A DNA stretch of 35,396 bases from Myxococcales bacterium. GTDB lineage: Bacteria > Myxococcota > Polyangia > Polyangiales > Polyangiaceae. Shown here piece after piece: positions 29,785 to 35,396 of the stretch. The notes under the pieces were generated by a model that was given only the letters and a program-made list of their open reading frames with translations, made no database searches and was not told the origin of the DNA. The stretch lies in contig PLXW01000043.1 in the NCBI GenBank assembly GCA_003151595.1, positions 1 to 35,396 on the forward strand, in the 5' to 3' direction. Within the stretch, counting starts at the first letter, position 1; every line of letters begins with the position of its first letter. A program made the position numbers and the translations under genes.

Positions 29785-31431
29785 CTACTTCGGCGGCGGC
29801 GGCGGCGGCGGCGGCGGAATCGGAATGCCCGGCGCCGACGTGTCCGGAGTCACGCATGCCGAGAGATCGAAGAGCATGAACTCCAGGACCTTCTCCTGCG
29901 GCGAGAGCTGACCCGGTCCAGGACTGCACTTCGACGACGAAGGCATCTGCGTTCCTCCGGTCGAGTCGTTGGCCGCCGCGCCGACGTGAAGCCCGCTGAA
30001 GACGACGCGACCGCAGTACGGCGCTGCGCCACCGTCAGGCGGAGCGACCGCGTTGACCGGCGTGTTGAAGGAGAAATACGCCGTCGGGAACCCGTTGTCC
30101 GTCGCGGCCGTCGTGTCGTAAGTCGCCCAGGCCTGGGAGATCGTGTTCGCCGACGTGACGTTCGGATCGAACGACGGCGAGTTCACCGCGACCTCGGTCG
30201 CCGCGACGCCGCCGGTGCCGAGCGCCTTCACGTTCGACAGCCAGTCCGCGAGCGCCTTCCCCTTGGCGAAGGTGCCGCCGCCGACGTTCAACGTCGTCGA
30301 GATCTCGCCGCCAATGACGGCGCCGAAGTCAGCGCCGTTGTCGCTGCTGTTCCACGACGCGAGGTTGGTGCCCCAGTCCGCGTTCGCGGTGTAACCGCCG
30401 TTCTGGAGCGGGCCGGCGAGCCATGCGTAGTGGTAGTGCGAGGTGAACGCGCGCCCTCCGGCGTTGACGTACTTCTCGAGCACTTGCGGATTCGCGTTCT
30501 TGGTCTCGTCTCCCTCGCAGGAGAAGAGCGTCACGTCGTACTTCTCGAGATCGCCGAGCGAGTCCCACAGCGCGCCCGAGCTCTCCGGCGGATGCGTGCC
30601 GCCGCCGTTGCCGCCGCCCGTGAAGATGTGGATGTGACCCGTGGAGGCCGCGCCGCTGGTGAACTCCGACGCCGCCATGCCCATGCGGTACGGCAGACAC
30701 TCGAGCGAGTCGGACCCGCCCATCGAGATCGCGATCTGCGGAATGCTGACGATGGGATCGGTGCCGTCGGCGGACGAGGGGAGATTGATGTTGCCGGCGT
30801 CGGCCGGGTTGCAGTCGGTCACCGTCGACACCGTGGTGTGCGTGCGCCACTTGCCGACTTGAATGACGACCGGGATGTTCTTGCCGCTCGGCGCGTTGGT
30901 GATCGTGAACGTGCCGTCGGTGCCGGAGCTGCCGATGGCGATGGGGTGGCCCGTGTAGAGGTAGCTGCACGAGTCGCAGGTGACGCCCGACGGGAACGTC
31001 ACGCCGCCGACGATCGGTTCGATCCCGGCGCCCGCGGGGATCCCGCTCGGGTTCGCGGGGTCGAACATCGGGACGTACGCGAGCACGTTGTAGAGCCCGT
31101 TCGCGCCGGCCGGGTCGAGGATCTTGCCGGTGATGGTGGTGCCGCCGTCGTTCTTGCACGTCTGGGCGATCGCGCACTGCAGCCCTTCGCACCCGCCGTC
31201 GGTGTACGCGATGGGGACTCCGCCGTCGCCGCCGTCACCCAGGTTGAAGATGGGCGTCGGCCCGCCGCCGTCGCCGTACTGCGAGATCGATCCATCTTGT
31301 TGCGTGCCCGGTCCGCCGGGAGCGCCGCCGTCGGCGAAGCCACCGTTCTGGCCACCGCACGCGAAGAGCACCACGCCCGCGCCGATCGCGGAGCCGAGCA
31401 ACACCGTCACGCAGATAGAGACCCTTCGCAT
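29785..31431 (-). CDS. Lipoprotein with beta-sandwich and ThuA-like region
   Basis: A 548-aa lipoprotein. Lipobox LFAC gives C25; a Gly/Asp-rich linker follows (about 28-75). Residues about 85-230 look like a carboxypeptidase-regulatory beta domain (TITGKILDPAGANGLYNVLAYVP, GTFTITNAPSG). Residues about 270-530 suggest a ThuA-like, flavodoxin-like fold: DLEKYDVTLFSCEGDE, LEKYVNAGGRAFTSHYHYAWL, and the closing CGRVVFSGLHVGAA...SPQEKVLEFMLFDLSACV, which resemble the three landmarks of ThuA proteins. Its activity is unknown. The C-terminus ends in nine Pro and a Lys. The ATG at 31431 has GGAGG six bases before it; the longer open frame upstream is outside the signal peptide and overlaps the divergent gene. 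Confidence 0.85.
   Translation of the reverse strand: MRRVSICVTVLLGSAIGAGVVLFACGGQNGGFADGGAPGGPGTQQDGSISQYGDGGGPTPIFNLGDGGDGGVPIAYTDGGCEGLQCAIAQTCKNDGGTTITGKILDPAGANGLYNVLAYVPMFDPANPSGIPAGAGIEPIVGGVTFPSGVTCDSCSYLYTGHPIAIGSSGTDGTFTITNAPSGKNIPVVIQVGKWRTHTTVSTVTDCNPADAGNINLPSSADGTDPIVSIPQIAISMGGSDSLECLPYRMGMAASEFTSGAASTGHIHIFTGGGNGGGTHPPESSGALWDSLGDLEKYDVTLFSCEGDETKNANPQVLEKYVNAGGRAFTSHYHYAWLAGPLQNGGYTANADWGTNLASWNSSDNGADFGAVIGGEISTTLNVGGGTFAKGKALADWLSNVKALGTGGVAATEVAVNSPSFDPNVTSANTISQAWATYDTTAATDNGFPTAYFSFNTPVNAVAPPDGGAAPYCGRVVFSGLHVGAAANDSTGGTQMPSSSKCSPGPGQLSPQEKVLEFMLFDLSACVTPDTSAPGIPIPPPPPPPPPK
29791..29817. repeat. CGG trinucleotide run encoding nine prolines
   Basis: Seen: nine CGG units, read as CCG on the minus strand, giving the poly-Pro end of the lipoprotein just before its final Lys and stop. 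Length may change by slippage in steps of one residue. Such a Pro run normally slows translation and may need EF-P. Confidence 0.9.
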
Positions 31432-31573
31432 CCGATCCTCCGCCGCAGAAGCGCATTGAAGCGCACCTCGGTGCGTGCATGGTGCCTGTTGGCGCGCCAC
31501 CCGCAAGCACACACTCAGTCTCCGTGCGAGGTGTGTTCCGGTGGGAAAAATCCGTGTGTATCCTTCGTGGATC

Positions 31574-32665
31574 ATGCGAAGCGCACAATGGGTGGGTTGG
31601 GCTCTTGGGGTGATGATGTCCGGCGGCCTCGTCGCAGCGGGCTGCACGAGCGACGACAACGCGGCGCCGGGCAGCGGCGACTCGGGCGCGCCGCCGGGGG
31701 ACGACTCGTCCGTGCCGTTCGACGCGGGCCCCGGAGCCGACGCATCGAACCCGGCCACCGACGCGGGACCGGACGCGACACCCGACGCGCAGCCCGACGG
31801 CGCGACCGCCGCGTGCGATCAGACCAAGCCGTTCGGCACGCCCGCGCTCGCGCCATACACGTCTGGCGATTTCGACGACTTCGCGGCGCGCCTCTCGGCC
31901 GACCAGCTCACGATGTACATCCAGAGCAACCGCGACGGCGTCAGCTTCTTCGGGACGATCGACGTGCTCACGCGCGCGACCAAGAGCGGCACGTTCGCCG
32001 GCGCGACGCCGCTCGCGGTCGCCAACTTCGCCGGATCGGCGAACGAGAAGCCGTCGATCAGCACCGACGGTCTCACGCTCTTCACCGACTCGAGCTACCT
32101 CGATGAGGGGGGGAACAACCCGTACATCTTCAAGTTCACCCGCCCGACCGCGCCGGGGACGTTCGGCGCAGGCGTGCAGGTCGATCTGCACGCGCCGTCG
32201 GTCGACACCTGGGACGTCTCGCCGTTCATCACCGCCGACGGCGCGACGCTCTACTTCTCCTCGACGCGCACTGCGGACTCGAGCCTCGGCGGGTTCACCG
32301 CCGCCGTGCTGGCGGACGGCGGGTTCGACACGCCGAAGGAGCTGACGGAGCTCGACGTCGCCGGGACGATCACAGGCAATCTCTTGCCGAGCGCCGACGG
32401 GCTCACGATCTACTTCTTCTCCAACCGAGGCGTCGGCGACGCCGCGCCGGCGAGCAACGACATCTACGTCGCGCGCCGCGCACACACGACCGATCCGTTC
32501 GGTGCGCCGGCGCTCGTCGCGGAGCTGGCGACCGCGCAGAACGACGAGCCGTCGTGGCTCTCGCCCGACACGTGCACGCTGTGGTTCATGTCGCAGGGGC
32601 AACCGGACGTCGATGGCGGCGCGTCGACGCACGCGCGCATCTACCAGGCGACGCGACCCAAGTAG
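31574..32665 (+). CDS. PD40 (TolB-like beta-propeller) lipoprotein
   Basis: A 363-aa lipoprotein. The signal peptide ends in VAAGC (lipidated Cys near residue 24). An Asp/Ala/Pro-rich linker follows (about 25-80). The remainder is a beta-propeller with repeated PD40-like blades: RLSADQLTMYIQSNRDG, SISTDGLTLFTDSS, FITADGATLYFSSTR, LPSADGLTIYFFSNRG and WLSPDTCTLWFMSQG. These occur in TolB and many secreted myxobacterial proteins and usually bind other proteins or glycans. The ATG at 31574 was chosen for the signal peptide; the open frame before it is Arg-rich. It is divergent from the ThuA-like lipoprotein with 142 bases between. Confidence 0.9.
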   Translation: MRSAQWVGWALGVMMSGGLVAAGCTSDDNAAPGSGDSGAPPGDDSSVPFDAGPGADASNPATDAGPDATPDAQPDGATAACDQTKPFGTPALAPYTSGDFDDFAARLSADQLTMYIQSNRDGVSFFGTIDVLTRATKSGTFAGATPLAVANFAGSANEKPSISTDGLTLFTDSSYLDEGGNNPYIFKFTRPTAPGTFGAGVQVDLHAPSVDTWDVSPFITADGATLYFSSTRTADSSLGGFTAAVLADGGFDTPKELTELDVAGTITGNLLPSADGLTIYFFSNRGVGDAAPASNDIYVARRAHTTDPFGAPALVAELATAQNDEPSWLSPDTCTLWFMSQGQPDVDGGASTHARIYQATRPK

Positions 32666-32707
32666 CCCGCCACGTCCGCGCGCTTCGCGCCATCCTGCCC
32701 CGCGCAT

Positions 32708-32722
32708 CGTTCGTCACGAACG
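32708..32722. promoter_or_regulatory. Perfect dyad CGTTCGT-C-ACGAACG (possible operator)
   Basis: Seen: a 7+1+7 inverted repeat in the 129-base gap before the Cys-rich lipoprotein gene, 72 bases before its ATG. Position and symmetry fit a dimeric regulator site, but no second copy or promoter boxes were found. Chance occurrence in GC-rich DNA is possible. Confidence 0.25.
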
Positions 32723-32794
32723 GATCGAGGCCGGACGCCGGTCGCGTGCCTGTCGTTGCTCGCGGCACGCACCGTGCTCTTCCCTCGGAGAGCC

Positions 32795-33463
32795 ATGACG
32801 CGATGCCTCGTTGCCTTCTTGCTCCTCACTTCACTCGGCGCCTGCCAACCGATGACGAAGGGCCCGCCGATCGAGTCGACGGGGACCGGAGTCCCGTCCG
32901 CGGCGGAGCATGAGGGGAACCGCGACGCGAACGACGACGGAGGCGCAGCGTGCGTGCCGCAGCTCGCGGACTTCGTCCCCGCGTATCACCCGCCGGTCGG
33001 CCTTCACCCGAGCTGCAGCGGGCCTCAGATTCGTGCGTATTACGAGCAGTGCTTCGGCACGAACTTGAACCTCGCGGAGTGCGCCGACTGGCAAGCCGCC
33101 GCGGCCGAGTGCAACAACTGTCTCCTCGGCGCGAGCTCACCGACGGGCGCCGCGTGGGGGCCGTTGGTCGCGTACGCGACGAGGACCGAGATCAATCAAG
33201 GTGGATGCATCGCCACGGAGTTCCGCACGGACGTCATCTGCGCTCAGGCGGCGCAAGAAGCGCAAGAGTGCGAGCACGCGGCGTGCGATGGCGTGTGCGC
33301 GTCGCCGTCGGACGAGGAGGCGTGCCTCGCGAACGCGGAGGCGGGCGCGTGCCTCTCCTATGTGCAGACGGCGAGCGAGCAGTGCGACTTTCCGTCGGCG
33401 TGCTTCCGGTCGTCCGACGAGGAGACGTGGTTCATCACGGTCGCGTCGGCGTTCTGTCTGTGA
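32795..33463 (+). CDS. Cysteine-rich small lipoprotein
   Basis: A 222-aa lipoprotein of unknown function. The signal peptide MTRCLVAFLLLTSLGAC places the lipidated Cys at residue 17. After a short acidic linker the mature part has about sixteen Cys in irregular spacing (for example CADWQAAAAECNNC, CEHAACDGVC), probably disulfide-linked, and a helical Ala/Glu-rich pattern. It resembles in style, though not in clear sequence, the Cys-rich lipoprotein at 7432-8115. The ATG at 32795 has GGAGAG upstream; the frame is open for 13 codons more, which would put charged residues before the leader. It is convergent with the zinc-ribbon kinase gene, 12 bases between stops. Confidence 0.83.
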   Translation: MTRCLVAFLLLTSLGACQPMTKGPPIESTGTGVPSAAEHEGNRDANDDGGAACVPQLADFVPAYHPPVGLHPSCSGPQIRAYYEQCFGTNLNLAECADWQAAAAECNNCLLGASSPTGAAWGPLVAYATRTEINQGGCIATEFRTDVICAQAAQEAQECEHAACDGVCASPSDEEACLANAEAGACLSYVQTASEQCDFPSACFRSSDEETWFITVASAFCL

Positions 33464-33475
33464 GAGCGCGATCGA

Positions 33476-35206
33476 TCAGGGGGCGAGGCTCGTTCGCGAG
33501 ATTCGCTCCGCGTTCAAGATGGCGGCGGCCTCGTCGAGCGTTCGCACCAGCTCGTTGGTCAAGCGACGCAGCGCGCTCAGCGATCCTTCGAGCGCGCCGG
33601 AGGCCTCGAGCATCTGGCGATCGAACGACTCGTGGCGCGCCTCGAGCTGCTTCTTCAGCGCGTTGATCTGGAACGACAGATCCTGATCGACCCCTTGCGA
33701 TCGATCGAGCTCCGCGTCGAGCGCCGCGCGCTCCCACGCGCGCGTCTCGATCGACTCGGGGCCGCCGCTCGGCGCCATGTCTTCGAGCATCCCCGCCTTG
33801 CGCGCCAGCACGGCTTCCAGGTGCGCGCGCTCGCGCGATCGATCGTGCACCAGCACGTCGACCGCGTGCCCGAGGTTCGCGCGGAACTCGCGCCCTTCGA
33901 CCTCGAACCTGTCGACCTTCGACTGCGCGTCGGCCACCACGCGCTGCGCGCGCTCCACGCGGCGGATCATCTCGCGCGCCACGCCCGCCAGCTCCGACGC
34001 GCGATCGGCGGCGAACGTCCCGCCTTTCTCCTGACCGCGCGCGCGAATCGCCCCTTCCAGATCGGCCAGCGCGTTCGACCACCCCAGCGCGAACTGACCT
34101 GTGACCATGCGCCCGACGTTCGCCGTCTGCGATTCGCCCGCGAGCCGCACGTCGCGCGTCGGTAGGCCCGGCACCACCGGGATCGGATGCTCGACGAGCG
34201 TGGGGTTCGACTTCTGCGCCTCGGGCACCCGGAACGGCGTCGACGTCTCCTGAATCGGCGGCGGCCTCACCGACGGATCGGCGAAGCGACGGAGCACGTC
34301 GCTCAGCGCATCGACCACGACGTACGCATCTTGCGGGCGATCTTCCGGACGACGCGCGAGCAGCTTCAAGATCAGCGACTCGAGCTCCGGCGGAAGCCCC
34401 GCGACGCGTTCGCGCGGCGGGATCGGCGGCGTGGTCATCGGCTTCAAGAGCTTGTCGGCCTGCGTGCGCGCTTCCCACGGCAGACCGCCCGTCACCATCT
34501 CGTAGAGCACGACGCCGAGCGCGTAGAGATCCGAGCGCCCGTCGGCCGCGATCCCCTCGATCGTCTCCGGCGCGATGTACCCCGGCGTCCCGAACAGCTG
34601 CTCGGAGAACGTGAGGCGCGGCGCGTCGACGATCCGCGCGATGCCGAAGTCGGTCAGCTTCACTGCTTCTTCGCGCGTGCCGGGCGGCCCCACCAGGATG
34701 ACGTTCTCCGGCTTCAGGTCGCGATGGATGACCCCCATCTGGTGCGCGCGTCCGAGCGCGCTCGCGACCTGCGATGCCAGATGCGCCGCGCGTGCCCAGG
34801 CGAGCGCGCCGTGACGCAGGTGCGCGAGGAGCGACTCGCCCTCGACGTACTCCATGACGAGGTACGCCAGCGTCTCCATCTCGCCGTAGTCGGTGATCTC
34901 GACGATGTTCGGGTGGTTGATCCGGTTGACCGCGCGCGCCTCGCGAAGGAAGCGTTCGCGGTTCGCGGGGTTGAGCGCGAGGTCGGCGCGCATCACTTTG
35001 ATCGCGCTCTTGCGCTCGATGATCATGTGATGCGCGAGGTACACGTTCGCCATCCCGCCCGAGCCGAGGCGGCGGATGATCTTGTAGCGCGCCGCGATCG
35101 TGCGACCGATGAGCGGGTCGGTGCTCTTCTCGAGGACGGCGCCGTCGGTCGGACAGAACGACGACTCGTCGGGTTGAAGCTCTGAGCAGCGCGGGCAGAT
35201 CTTCAC
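33476..35206 (-). CDS. Ser/Thr protein kinase with N-terminal zinc-ribbon-like motif and C-terminal coiled coil
   Basis: A 576-aa cytoplasmic kinase. The N-terminus MKICPRCSELQPDESSFCPTDGAVL is a zinc-ribbon-like motif with only three Cys. The kinase domain (about 41-310) has the glycine loop LGSGGMANVY, K70, HRDLKPEN (D163), DFG at 186-188 and TPGYIAPE, so it should be active. A Pro-rich stretch follows, then a long coiled coil (about 385-570) rich in Arg, Glu and Ala. No membrane segment is seen, unlike PknB-type sensors. The GTG at 35206 is preferred because the protein then begins at the zinc-ribbon; a GTG at 35245 would add 13 residues. Its target is unknown; the FHA-sigma54 activator in this window is one candidate reader of such kinases. 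Confidence 0.92.
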   Translation of the reverse strand: MKICPRCSELQPDESSFCPTDGAVLEKSTDPLIGRTIAARYKIIRRLGSGGMANVYLAHHMIIERKSAIKVMRADLALNPANRERFLREARAVNRINHPNIVEITDYGEMETLAYLVMEYVEGESLLAHLRHGALAWARAAHLASQVASALGRAHQMGVIHRDLKPENVILVGPPGTREEAVKLTDFGIARIVDAPRLTFSEQLFGTPGYIAPETIEGIAADGRSDLYALGVVLYEMVTGGLPWEARTQADKLLKPMTTPPIPPRERVAGLPPELESLILKLLARRPEDRPQDAYVVVDALSDVLRRFADPSVRPPPIQETSTPFRVPEAQKSNPTLVEHPIPVVPGLPTRDVRLAGESQTANVGRMVTGQFALGWSNALADLEGAIRARGQEKGGTFAADRASELAGVAREMIRRVERAQRVVADAQSKVDRFEVEGREFRANLGHAVDVLVHDRSRERAHLEAVLARKAGMLEDMAPSGGPESIETRAWERAALDAELDRSQGVDQDLSFQINALKKQLEARHESFDRQMLEASGALEGSLSALRRLTNELVRTLDEAAAILNAERISRTSLAP

Positions 35207-35287
35207 GGGAGCGAGGGGCGAGCGTAAGGCAAACGCGCGCGCCACGCGAGACGCGCGCTTCTCAGTCGTGCGATGCTCCGATCACCC

Positions 35288-35396
35288 ATGACAGGACCTC
35301 TCGAACAGCACGACGTCGCGGGCGGATACGGACCTCCGGGCGGCGGCGGCGCACCTCCGGGTGGCGGCGGCTACGGACCTCCCCCGGGCGGCGGCG
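35288..35396 (+). CDS. Gly/Pro/Tyr-rich protein, 5' fragment cut by the window edge
   Basis: Only the first 36 codons are visible: MTGPLEQHDVAGGYGPP followed by repeated GGGG, APP and GYGPPP units. Such Gly-Pro-Tyr heads precede membrane domains (DUF4870, RDD or Yip1-like) in many myxobacterial proteins, but nothing of the rest is present. The ATG at 35288 is 81 bases from the divergent kinase start. No clear Shine-Dalgarno was seen. It may be a different start or a chance frame, though its low-complexity pattern is typical. Confidence 0.6.
   Translation, partial: MTGPLEQHDVAGGYGPPGGGGAPPGGGGYGPPPGGG

Noticed and set aside
31475..31573. Upstream extension of the PD40 lipoprotein
   Set aside because: It would place 33 mostly basic residues before a normal lipoprotein signal peptide that starts at ATG 31574.
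31235..32707. 490-codon minus-strand frame opposite the PD40 lipoprotein
   Set aside because: Arg/Val-rich shadow with no motif; it also overlaps the signal peptide region of the ThuA-like lipoprotein in another frame.

Overview
The window reads as a chromosomal segment of a myxobacterium-like, very high-GC member of the Myxococcota (inference). The supporting signs are strong GC bias at codon third positions, two Hanks-type Ser/Thr kinases (one with GYF_2-like and DUF4388-like tails), an FHA-sigma54 activator, an HD-GYP response regulator beside a PilT-type ATPase, many lipoproteins with Gly/Ser/Asp/Ala linkers, and a FAD-type protoporphyrinogen oxidase of the kind known from Myxococcus. I saw no tRNA, rRNA, CRISPR array, prophage or transposase. 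No gap between genes exceeds about 230 bases.

Layout. 57-7252 (minus) is one tightly packed block. In transcription order it holds a DUF362 protein, a membrane polyferredoxin with six ferredoxin-type Cys clusters, a 207-aa unknown, then hemE, hemH and hemG (last steps of heme synthesis). A Cys-rich lipoprotein with a clear terminator (7432-8169) faces a lipoprotein that joins a decayed UshA-like phosphoesterase fold to a tetraheme cytochrome c. 9984-17744 holds a kinase, a DUF697-MCE pair, an M23 endopeptidase, a TPR protein and a DUF2062-methyltransferase fusion. 17807-22220 holds a lipoprotein, lipB, guaB and an alkaline-phosphatase-superfamily enzyme.

22269-26009 (minus) is the most interesting unit: an HD-GYP response regulator, a PilT-like ATPase with what looks like a duplicated N-terminal domain, and a cyclic-nucleotide-binding protein whose C-terminus resembles an Sm/Hfq-like barrel instead of a DNA-binding domain. 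The last two genes overlap by ATGA. I propose it as a candidate module linking second messengers to pilus-type motor control. 26093-35396 holds a CPBP protease overlapping a cupin gene, the FHA-sigma54 activator, several envelope proteins and lipoproteins, a zinc-ribbon kinase, and the start of a Gly/Pro-rich protein cut by the window edge.

Non-coding structure. A dispersed inverted-repeat family (core ATCCTTCG...CTCAGGATGAC) occurs four times at gene ends. One copy supplies the C-terminal tail of a protein and another appears to supply the ribosome binding site of lipB. There is also a 32-bp tandem hairpin repeat at the end of the M23 gene, an in-frame compound hexanucleotide array in the polyferredoxin gene, and a guanine-run cluster downstream of hemG. 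Functions are assigned from sequence motifs only; no database search was run.
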